Below, piece after piece: positions 10,964-20,034 of a stretch of DNA of 35,410 nt (positions within the stretch are counted from its first letter, which is position 1; each line of letters opens with the position of its first letter). The position numbers and the translations under genes were made by a program. The DNA is from Ichthyophonus hoferi (taxonomy: Eukaryota; Opisthokonta; Ichthyosporea; Ichthyophonida; Ichthyophonidae): positions 11,463 to 46,872 of the forward strand of contig NAOQ01000426.1 in the NCBI GenBank assembly GCA_002751075.1, given 5' to 3'. The notes beneath the pieces are model-generated. The model worked only from the letters and a program-made list of their open reading frames with translations. It had not been told where the DNA came from and did no database searches.

Positions 10964-11977
10964 ATGGCCGACTATTATTATCCTTGCTCCGGTAGCTATT
11001 CTAATATGGAGTGCAAAGCCAAAAGACTTGCCGTACCTACTATTAAAGTAAGTGAGGGTACCTTCCAGCGGGCCCCTAGTGTGACGACCCAACCTAAACC
11101 TGTAGCCTCGTTTTTGTCACTCTGGTCGCAAGACACCCATAATAACAATAGCAACTATGATCATATCCACCCAGCCCCGTTAGGATCATTTGTAAACACA
11201 CTCCGCCGATGTAGTGCCTCAAATGACGAAATGTTCGTGCTTGCACTCATATATGCGCACAGATATAGGAGTTACAGTGACGACCTTGCCACTTCTTCAG
11301 CCTGTGGTCACTGTGTATTTCTGGGTTGTATGGTTCTGGCCTGTAAATATCTCCAAGACGTTCCCCATAATAATAGTCACTGGGCGCGAACAGCGGGTGT
11401 AAGTGTGTCTCTTGTTAACTCTGTTGAGGTTTGGCTATTGCAAGGTCTGCGATGTGAACTCTATATACACCCCACTATCTTTGAAGAGTGGATGCACCTG
11501 GTTAAGTTCGAGGGATGGACGTGGTATTCAGTAGCTTCTCCTGTCATTTCCTTAGTGAAGCCAGATGGCAACACCTGGTATACAAGCCCTCCAGCAACTG
11601 CCTATCGTTATGAAGTATACACCCCTGTGGAAAGGAATAGGGAACAGCGGTACAAACAGGCCCTTGTGACATCCACTTCTCCATATGTTCTCCCTTCTTA
11701 TTCCCGGGATGTTGAATACAACAGCAAACGAATTCCTTATGTTTCAATGAGAATGGAGGGCAGCACTCAAGCTTATCCTTCATCCTTTGTCAGTCTTGAA
11801 CACTCACAACCTTCCCCCATTCGCAATCATACACGTATGGCTTGGTATACCCAGCGCTACCAACCATACAAAACACATGCTGCGTATCCTGCCAATGATG
11901 TACAGTTAGAGCCTACTAATGTGTGGATGCGTACACCTGTGTGGTCTTGCGCTCTTGCTCGGGAACAAGTTTTGTAG
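10964..11977 (+). CDS. PCL/PHO80-type cyclin, fungal cell-cycle or phosphate-type CDK regulator
   Basis: An intact single-exon frame of 337 residues. Translation starts at ATG 10,964 (ACTAAAATGG, a good eukaryotic context); the frame is open further upstream but has no ATG there. The cyclin box spans about residues 75-180: FVNTLRRC (helix 1), VLALIYAHRYR (helix 2), FLGCMVLACKYLQD (helix 3), NNSHWARTAGV and VNSVEVWLLQGL (helix 4-5), then FEEWMHLV. The VLACKYL..D...N..WA..AG order is that of PCL1/2/9-type cyclins, which in yeast bind the kinase Pho85 and act at G1 and polarised growth. The N-terminal 70 residues and the Tyr/Pro/Ser-rich C-terminal 150 look disordered and probably carry regulatory phosphosites. 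The partner kinase is not in this window. The subfamily (PCL1/2 against PHO80) is less certain. Confidence 0.85.
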   Translation: MADYYYPCSGSYSNMECKAKRLAVPTIKVSEGTFQRAPSVTTQPKPVASFLSLWSQDTHNNNSNYDHIHPAPLGSFVNTLRRCSASNDEMFVLALIYAHRYRSYSDDLATSSACGHCVFLGCMVLACKYLQDVPHNNSHWARTAGVSVSLVNSVEVWLLQGLRCELYIHPTIFEEWMHLVKFEGWTWYSVASPVISLVKPDGNTWYTSPPATAYRYEVYTPVERNREQRYKQALVTSTSPYVLPSYSRDVEYNSKRIPYVSMRMEGSTQAYPSSFVSLEHSQPSPIRNHTRMAWYTQRYQPYKTHAAYPANDVQLEPTNVWMRTPVWSCALAREQVL

Positions 11978-12221
11978 TCTTAGTTTTGCAGTCTTGCAGA
12001 CTAATTTATAATGTGATAGAAATTGATGTTTAAAGCATTTTTTAAGTATAAAGTATAAGCTAAAATCTTACTACTTAACATGGTTAAAACCTCTTAGCGT
12101 AAAGTGAGTTGAAACAATTTTGCAAACAAAAAGGCAGGTTGTAAATATAATATAATATATATAAGTACATGTTCCTAGTGTACTTGTTGCTCAAGTGAAG
12201 CCTTGGAACTGTATAAATTAG

Positions 12222-12227
12222 AATAAA
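12222..12227 (+). terminator. Candidate poly(A) signal downstream of the cyclin
   Basis: AATAAA lies about 245 bp after the cyclin stop inside a run of AATAA units. It is the first canonical hexamer in this orientation that I noticed; AT-richness makes chance occurrence likely. Confidence 0.3.
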
Positions 12228-12361
12228 TAATAAAATACACGCTTGTGTAAATTTAAAAGAATAACTTTTATTTTTCATTCCATAGGAGGTAAACCTGGTT
12301 GCCGCTCTTATTTTTGAGCAGTTTAGACTAATAATTATGTGGTATGGTGTTCATTTATTTC

Positions 12362-12478
12362 CCTTGTATGTCGAAGATAACAAACAAAGGGCTAACGCAA
12401 AGCCCAGGACACTAATTATAAATTATAAATAACAGTTATATTTGAAACATACAAGGTGGCCACTCCGCCTGTTATCTT
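12362..12478. ncRNA. Candidate structured RNA: interleaved inverted repeats in pseudoknot order
   Basis: Arm A (CCTTGTATGT, 12,362-12,371) pairs perfectly with A' (ACATACAAGG, 12,447-12,456). Arm B (AAGATAACA, 12,374-12,382) pairs perfectly with B' (TGTTATCTT, 12,470-12,478). The order is A-B-A'-B', the topology of an H-type pseudoknot, with a 2-nt first loop. Inside the central loop GGGCT and AGCCC form a further hairpin with a 7-nt loop (about 12,390-12,406). After B', TATCGGCATA partly repeats the complement of arm A, so a competing simple hairpin is possible. It lies about 390 bp past the cyclin stop, so it could sit in a long 3' UTR or be an independent transcript. No coding frame explains it. 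Confidence 0.35.
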
Positions 12479-12484
12479 TATCGG

Positions 12485-15400
12485 CATAGCTTAGAATTTA
12501 AATATTGACAGCAATAGAAACTACATATATATGACGCATCATGCTAGATTTCATCACAACTTTCCATTATCTCCAGGCTTGCATTGCGAGAAAAAAGATA
12601 ACTTGGCTTTTTTATCAACTATCCTGGGAGTTGTTTCTCTTCATCACTATTGGAGGTAGATCATTTATTCAAAATAGCTGTACAAACATGTGGTCTTAAT
12701 GTATATATAGTACATATATATCAATAAGAAAGCTGTTATTGTGTTTTTAGCATAATAAAATATAAAACTCAATGGGAAACTAGCTACGTTGCAGTGGTGT
12801 ATAACATGCATTAGTTATATAGGGTCTATATTGAAGAATTTAAAGTCTTAGTTTGGCGGAGTTGGCTAATACGAATGCGGAGCAAATATTTCCGGGAGGA
12901 ATGGGCCAATTATTAAAAATATGTTTGATTGTAGGTGTAATCATTTGCATTAGTTACATTCATGGTATTTCCAAACATAGAGTAAAATCAATCAGCTGGA
13001 ATACTAACTGAGGTTTGGGTTGGACTGTGGTATGAACTGAAAATATCTTTCAGATATTTCAATGAATCAATTAAGACATGCTTTAGTTTGACCCCAATTA
13101 ATGGTTTCATCCCCATCCAAGAAAATATGGGACCACTGCATGGCCTTGTTTTATATAATTGTGTCATTACGGCTGCAGGTAGTAAAGAAATCTTTACTCA
13201 GACGAAAATTAACCAATTTAGGATTCATGAATCACGGCAATGCACTATAACATTATTAATTGCGTCATGTATATAGTCCTTCTATTCAGTTGTCCGTCAT
13301 AATGCGTGGTATGTGTTTGAAATCTACACGACGAATAAGACACATAGGTATGCGATGGAGTCGTCATGCCATCGTTAGGTCTTTTCTACTCTAGCTTTTA
13401 TCAATAATGGTTCTTACTGTCTTAAATGTGTAAATTGTTTATTTAAAGTTAAAAAATGGTAAATAATGTATCATATGAAAAGAAGTTACAGCTGCTCTTG
13501 TTAGTTAATCTAATTAGTACTAAGCGCATTTTCAACTGCAAAAGCGGAGATATGGGATTACCGCCTCAATCAAGTCAAAAATGCAGTTAAAGCATATTGT
13601 ATTTCCCACATCAATCATGAAGATATTAAATATTCATTTATACTGCAAACTCCATGCAAGTTCAAACAAAAAATATAAATTAATATATTAGTCTTGAAAG
13701 TATTACCAATAATGTTGATTAATTATAATACTAAAAGTCTTTTCTCATTGGCAAATTCTAGGGGCACAAAGCCAGTACAATTATGGTCTAAAAGATAAGT
13801 TTCTGTTTTTACTTGCAAATATAAAAATATTGTATTTCTGGTAATTTTAACCTGTTATACATATTGATTCTCTGCTATTCTATTAAAATGGTATTAGAAA
13901 TTTATACAAAAGCTATCAGTAAAACCTGAATTGTCAAAGAATATTTACACAAGGTGATGTGCTATCCTTACAATTCTTCAAAAATGACGTAGCCAAATTC
14001 TTGCATAGAGATAATAATTGATTGATAACCAAACAATACCTTAATTTGTTAAGACCATATCAAAAAAATGAGTATTCAGGTAATGCATACTAATGCTACA
14101 AAACAATACTGCAAAATTTCAACATTGCCAACAGCACCCAGCATTTCCATAGAGATGGGAAAATTACATGATATTCCCTCACGGAAGGGTCAGGCCTAAA
14201 AGGATGGCTTAACCTGCCCGAAATCGCAAACTTCACAGGCATTGCAAACAGAAACAAGAACGATGTAAATCATGCACCTAGTTTGACATTAAGGTCTAAA
14301 CACCCACCAATGATTATAAGTTAAACTACAGCTTGGCACATCTTTTCATCAAACACGGGACTACTTAGCTCTTTGTGGCAAGATAAAGCTAGCACATAAA
14401 ATGGCATTACATCGCAACCATCAAACCGCAAGAATCATCTTTCGATGAGATAGTGATAATTTGTATAACAAGGCTGTTGAAACTTGTAATCTAGATCAAT
14501 TTCCTGAAATCCAAGGGTGAGCACACACATCTTTAGCACCTTTCAAAATTCCTTTCAAAATTCAAAATGGACTCACGTCTTGGTGCATTTGACAAGGACA
14601 ATCTTACATCATTGCATTCAATTGGGCACCCAATACCTGGAATATTTATTCTATTTTTATTTATTTATTTATTTGCAATTTGAAACAAACAATAAATGTA
14701 AGTATCAGTCAACTTCCCCTAGTTTGGAGTATTTCTATTGGTAATATCCGCAAAATCTCAAAAGCAGAACATTTTTTCTATATGGAAGTGCTACGGGCAT
14801 ACACTATTGCGGTATTGAAGATTACTTTCTGACATTTTCTTATATTGTTAGGATCATAATCACAAGCCCAATTGCTGTAATACTTAAACATTTCATCGAG
14901 CAACTATGTTAGAGAAAGTCGCCAGCTGCTCTCGACGGAGCAAAGGTATTTGTTTTGCAGATGCAACCAGAGAGAAGCAACTGTGGTCTACCGTGTGGAA
15001 AGAATAAAGTAACTGTAACAATACCAAAATACTGTTCATTTGGACCAAATAAATGCAAGTCATTTGTTAAATTTTCCTGTAAAATATGTTCCTATAAGTA
15101 TTCACCAATCACATTATGAGCACATCGCATTCATGCTATACACGTCAATCTGATTGTTTATCTATATATAAATAACATGTTAATATAAACCAATTAAATA
15201 TAAGTTTAGAAGAATATTGAAGTTTTGTACCTCTTATGAGTTAAAAATCGTATCCTATTGCCCATCTTTGATATATGAACTACAAATATACTATAAACTA
15301 TTTCCCAGAATATTATTTATTCTTTATCATTCACACAAGCTTGAAATACAAAGACAATCAGTATACCAGGGCCCGAAATACGTTTTTCACTTCACTTTAT

Positions 15401-15745
15401 CAGCGACAGAAAGTTCTGGTCGCATCTCGCTTACAAGTTAGAGTGTAAGGTGGACCAATGATATCAGTAGTGGAATATTCCTGTTGGGTTATGTTAACAG
15501 AGATGCTCACTCAAGTTGGGTAATTCTTACCTATTTAAAGTTTGAGATTAGGGAGGTCATTTGGACCCCAAATCCTCTAATCAGTCCCTTTACCTGATAA
15601 AACTATTGGTAATTCCAGCCATGGTGAGAGAATCTTTGAAGGGAACCAGCTACTAGATAGTTCGATTAGTCTTTCGCCTATACTCAAATCAGACGATCAT
15701 TTTTCATGTTAAAATTGCTACGAGCTCATAACTTTGATCTTTTAA
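12485..15745. other. Long gene-poor region
   Basis: AT-rich sequence without recognisable exons. A TTTA microsatellite occurs near 14,650-14,680. About 14,100-14,430 is less AT-rich and may hold an unrecognised, weathered element, but no frame gives a family signature. Confidence 0.4.
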
Positions 15746-15747
15746 TG

Positions 15748-16205
15748 TGTGATCTGGCAAAATAGTTGGTGTGCGCAGAATCTGAAATAGCTTACGTAGT
15801 CGCAAGACCTCTGCCATTGGCTGGTTCAATTTTGATCAATCATATTGGATTGGCATTTAAAACCATTTTGGGGGTCTAGCTTTTACCAATGACTCTAGTC
15901 TTGCGATCGCTAGGAGATACAACAATCTCTATTTGTATTGGGGCAACTGTGTGCCTTCAACAACACGGTGAGTTGACCATAATCCCATAACTGGCTGCCT
16001 ATCTAACTGCGTTCTCCTACTCCTAGTCCTGCCAACCTTATGGGCTCAGTCCACAACTTCTGACTTTATTTACTAATAAATATTAGCATATCTGTACTCC
16101 GTGTACGCAATGGGAAATGTTAAAACACTTTAATTTAGCATTCCCTCTCCTTAGAAACAAATATAAGTCACAGGAATGCTCCTGCATATACTATTATTAC
16201 CAAGA
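15748..16205 (+). mobile_element. Fossil solo-type LTR of the same copia-like family
   Basis: It starts with the same TCTGGCAAAATAGTTGGTG as the LTR at 6,838. It contains the family 3' portion (ATATCTGTACTCC, GCATTCCCTCTCC, AAGTCACAGGAATGCTCCTG) and ends near 16,205 in a degraded CA-type terminus. No primer-binding site follows, so it looks like a solo LTR or the 3' LTR of a lost copy. A segment of about 80 bp near the left end lies in the opposite orientation to its counterpart in the 6,838 copy. It is old and broken. Confidence 0.5.
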
Positions 16206-17389
16206 GCCTAAAACAAATTATATTTTATGTTACGTTGAGTTTGTTATATGGTCAACTTAAGGTTATCTATATTCACAATCTTGGCAACTCAGTTTAGTTA
16301 CTGATCAAGTATGTCTAATATTTTATGCTAACAGTTTATGAATTAAGTGAATTATTCAGAGTTTAAGTCTAAACTAAGAGACAGAGTATAAGTACTGGTC
16401 TATTTTAGAGAGACGTGGGTTAAAAGACTGATGGTATGAAGGGCAAAATGCTTATATCACCTACCAGCATTGCTCATGACCCCCAGATGTATTATCCATT
16501 GGCTTGCTGTTTAAGATTTGAGGATTGGTGCTGTGATGCGCTCATCAATCTCCATAGCCAATGGAAAATGGAATTATCCTCTAGGGAGTTAATACCACAA
16601 AGTTTGCCTCTGTGGAACTAATTGTCATAACTGATAATCGTACTATACTATGTTTCAAATGTCAAGAATCGAACGTTAACTTTAACAAGTGCGATTGGTC
16701 TCACCTATGAGTCATTCATCTGCACACGGACTTCGACCAATCTCAGTTGTTATCGATTTACTTATTTGGTTTATTTGGTTTATTTAATACCTTTATGTTT
16801 ATTGGTGACATAACGTCTTACCCGGAATTTTAATTGGCGCGGCTTCAACCTTGTGCGATTTAATTAGTAATAACACATTCATTCTATTATCTTTTATGAT
16901 GCTATGAGCACTTACCAATAGGATGCCCAGCTTATGTTAAGACAAAGTAGTATAAAATGTATATAGATACCATCGGTGTCGGAATCATCACCAATCAGAA
17001 GTCCATTTTCCAATAAAGCCTATTAAAATAACCTATCCGTGATGCAGAAAGGGGCTGGTTTTACAAAACGTACGTGCTTTTATGGAATTAAAGGCGATAC
17101 TGTCGAGTGGGATTTTAACATTGACGCATATACCCAATTGAAGTTAATAAATATGAATATTATCACTGTAATAGTCAACAATTTACCTTTGTAACCTGTA
17201 AAGATGTTTGGAAATAGCAATACGAATACTCCTAAACCACAATGGGAAATGATAACATTGGGATCAATAGACATCCAAAATGATGTGGACTCCATTGAAA
17301 GATTCACTGATGAGATTGACTCTATTTCTTAATTATCACACTAATTGCTGTTAATCGTTAATTCTTAATGATGTGACTAGATAACATGG
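16206..17389. other. Gene-poor sequence with a CCAAT-type inverted repeat
   Basis: CCATTGGCT (16,496-16,504) and AGCCAATGG (16,556-16,564) form a perfect 9-bp inverted repeat with a 51-nt spacer. Open frames at 16,436-16,621 (plus) and 17,080-17,307 (minus) have no recognised domain. The minus one has a hydrophobic stretch and a potential donor in its middle, but I cannot support a gene. Confidence 0.35.
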
Positions 17390-17700
17390 CCATAAAATTA
17401 TAGGTGGACTCTTGGGGGACCCCATAAAATCACTGCTAAATTAGGCCATAAGTGTGGGCTTCCTGAGATAGTAGACAATACCCAAGTCTGGTATATCCCT
17501 CAAGTACACTAAGACTTTCTCTATCTTTTTCATGTGGCCCTCGTGGTGCTGGAAAACCTTCTTAACAATCTGCAAACGAAACCGAGTTCAGTTCTAGCAC
17601 AACAGATGCCCCAAAGAAGAGACCCGATACCAGAAATATACTGTTGTGAATAATAAGTAGAGATAGGAGGGTTCCTGTGGCCTATATCCTTTTAATATGT
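17390..17700 (-). mobile_element. Fossil copia element, reverse orientation: LTR end and RNase H-like remnant
   Basis: About 17,643-17,690 is the reverse complement of the LTR 3' end seen elsewhere (TAATAAGTAGAGA...TTCCTGTG). Read on the minus strand, what follows within 200 bp is a remnant matching the copia RNase H entry region: a VLVYLRDIPDLGIVY block, equivalent to the family's (R/Y)YLKGT.D.GI.Y, then a degraded S.DF.GS block like the family's SDADWAG. Most of the polyprotein between LTR and RNase H is missing. The copy is old, heavily broken and inactive. Confidence 0.5.
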
Positions 17701-17835
17701 TTAGGCATCCTGCCTAAGACAGGTACAGTAGTTTTTATCAATGATTCTACAATCTTGCAACCTCTAAGGGGAGCTTATTTGTTTTGGAGAAGCTGGGTTC
17801 CTAGCCCTTAATAGCACAGTCGTCAAAGATTGGCA
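17700..17835 (+). mobile_element. LTR-family fragment (fossil)
   Basis: AGGCATCCTGCCTA at the left matches the block at about 6,982 in the 3' LTR of the 6,320-7,150 element. The following 100 bp loosely align with about 15,885-15,970 of the solo LTR. It abuts the reverse-oriented fragment just before it, indicating nested or rearranged insertions. Old. Confidence 0.35.
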
Positions 17836-17839
17836 TTAT

Positions 17840-18599
17840 AAACCATTATTAAAACCAAGCTCTTTACCACGCTTAGATAGATTATTCGTTGTTATTGTTA
17901 TGACGTTTCTTATGCTCTGCATATCAAAGTAAATAAGAAATTGTTGTCCAAAACAATTGGTTTGTGGTTAAGTATTTTTTTATACTATAGACCCATTAAA
18001 ACGTTACATGTCTATTGGCTTTCTTGTACACATTAAACTAATCAGAACTTTATCTAATGGTGTATCACCATACATACGTAGTAGTAAATTCCCACAACAA
18101 CAGTAAAGGTACTATTACTGTTTGTTATTGCAGTTTCCAGTCGTCAATACAGGTCAAGGCTTTTTCGAAGATTTATTTATTTGTCTTATGAGCCATTTAT
18201 ATTATATCTTCTGATTCTCAAGTGGTAAAAATATATTATTTAAATTCTTTACTAGAAGACCAAATAGTCAAGTCTGGTACAGTAAAAATGTACGAGAATG
18301 CTGAAATAGTGCCCATATGAAATCACAATGCTTTAAATTATAGTTATTGCCCATAACACAAGTGGGAAGGTAAAAGGTTTATAGCGTCTCTGAACCCAGA
18401 ACAATTGTATGTACTGCAAGCAGAACTTACAATGGCTTTAGCTTGTCTCTTACATATTGATAATTGTCTACATCAACTGGAAGAAGACAGACACACTATA
18501 TGTCAAATATAATTCAGTGCATTAGACACTACTTTTATTTATAATACCATCTTTGTCCCATGCGTAATAGACCCTGTACTAGATCATTTAGGAATATCA
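17840..18599. other. AT-rich intergenic sequence, nothing recognised
   Basis: No coding or structural signature that I can support. Confidence 0.4.
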
Positions 18600-18735
18600 T
18601 TAAGATATCAGGCAACACCTGGCTGCCTAACTAACTATACTTTCCTAGTTTATCAACATTATGGACCTACCTCTTAACTTCTGCCGACTGCTTAATAATG
18701 AAACGACATATTAGTATGTATGTTCTCTGTGTGGC
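18600..18735 (+). mobile_element. LTR-family fragment (fossil)
   Basis: CTGGCTGCCTAACTAACT onwards aligns with about 15,985-16,100 of the solo LTR (CTGGCTGCCTATCTAACT, then matching AACTTCTG.C and ACTAATAAATATTAG-like blocks). It is an old partial LTR without visible ends. Confidence 0.4.
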
Positions 18736-19011
18736 CAGTACACAACTTACATTGGTAATCTATATATAAAAAATGCTGTATTTTAAAACTATAAAAAGAT
18801 TCTATCTGGGACAGTTATGGACTTTTGATTGTGTTTTGATAATAAAGACCCTGAAGTTTTTACCTTGCATTGTCAGCTTGCAATGGTCGGCTATTGCCGT
18901 CACTCTAGGTAAGATAAATAAATACTACACTGGCTACAATTGATAATAACTTTAAACTAGAAAATGGTCAAACTATCGATATTGAAACTATCACCCGGTT
19001 ACCAGGTTCGT

Positions 19012-19376
19012 TTAACTCATCGAATTCATCCTTGAAACTATGTTATATAAGCCGTAAAACCTTGCCTCTTTAATGAAACTTTCATATTCTGAATCTGAAT
19101 ATATATAATTGGTTGGGCTCTTCACATCTCATAGTTGAGAATATGTCGAAAAAAAGTTGGATCTCTGTCATTAAATATAGAACCATCTTCTAAGTAATTA
19201 ATTTTCGAGCTGTCAGAAAACATAATTTTTAAATATAATTTCTCGGCAAACTGAAAGGTGAGGGTGGCAATAGATGTGCAGCATAAGGTGTCACCTACAT
19301 TGAGTGTAATAGGGTCCTTTACGTTGGAATATTTCACGTGCATTGTCAGTAGTCTCTTCCTCTTATCTGTATTCAT
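19012..19376 (-). pseudogene. KCTD-like BTB/T1-domain gene, frameshifted
   Basis: From ATG 19,376 the frame gives a T1-type BTB domain: PITLNVGD (family: LNVGG), TSIATLT, MFSDSS, then the hallmark DGSIFNDRDPTFFRHILNY (family: FIDRDG..F..ILN.LR). It stops at 19,122. Starting at 19,125 in another frame, the sequence continues the family with SDSEYESFIKEARFYGL.NIV, the conserved E...EA.FYGL C-terminal helix, and ends in TAA at 19,012. No GT-AG pair in the few bases between restores the frame, so there is an indel of one or two bases in the gene or the assembly. Intact, it would be a BTB-only protein of about 120 residues; such proteins multimerise and can serve as CUL3 adaptors. Conservation after the shift suggests a recent lesion or a sequencing error. 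Confidence 0.65.
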
Positions 19377-19379
19377 TTC

Positions 19380-20034
19380 CTATTGTTGTGTCAATTTTTT
19401 TGCGAGTGCTAAAAATACAAAACAAGACTGATATTAATACATGTGCAAGACTATCAACTCAAAGAACCCAATATACAGCTGGTTAACAATAGGATCATGA
19501 AATCATGGGCCCAAATTAGCTGATTGATGGCTTCCTCATTTAAACGAAATGATTCGTCAATAAATATTACTAGAAATTATTTTTTTGCCACACATGGGCA
19601 TCGTGTCTCAGATTGATTGGCAGATCAAGACAACGAGTGGACCACAGGGCACCAGGAACTTCAACATATAGGGCTTAATGTGACTTGTAATTTAAACTAA
19701 AGTAATGAGGTTCGTTACATTGGCATCTCCAGATAAACAAAATATTGGAAACCGACAACCAAACTACTACAAGTGCTTGTAGGTCCTACTTGTTATAGAT
19801 CGTAAACGCTATAAGTATAAATTAATACTGTAAAGCCCACTTTATTTTTGATTGGACGAATATTTTGATTCCACCAATAGCACAGCACTTGTAGTTGTCG
19901 TATTATAACACATACACATATATATATAGTTAAAATTTTAAATTGATATAGAACACAGGATAATGGGACACCAATCCCAGGATAAAACTAGCTATCAAAT
20001 TATAATAGAGTTAAATCCCGATCTATCCCAGTGT
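19380..20034. other. Intergenic region and likely 3' UTR of the VID27 gene
   Basis: No coding signature. The part next to 20,035 should be the VID27 3' UTR; the rest is the interval between two minus-strand genes. Confidence 0.4.
19841..19846 (-). terminator. Candidate poly(A) signal of VID27
   Basis: AATAAA on the minus strand lies about 190 nt after the VID27 stop codon (20,035-20,037), a plausible 3' UTR length. AT-richness lowers its weight. Confidence 0.35.
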
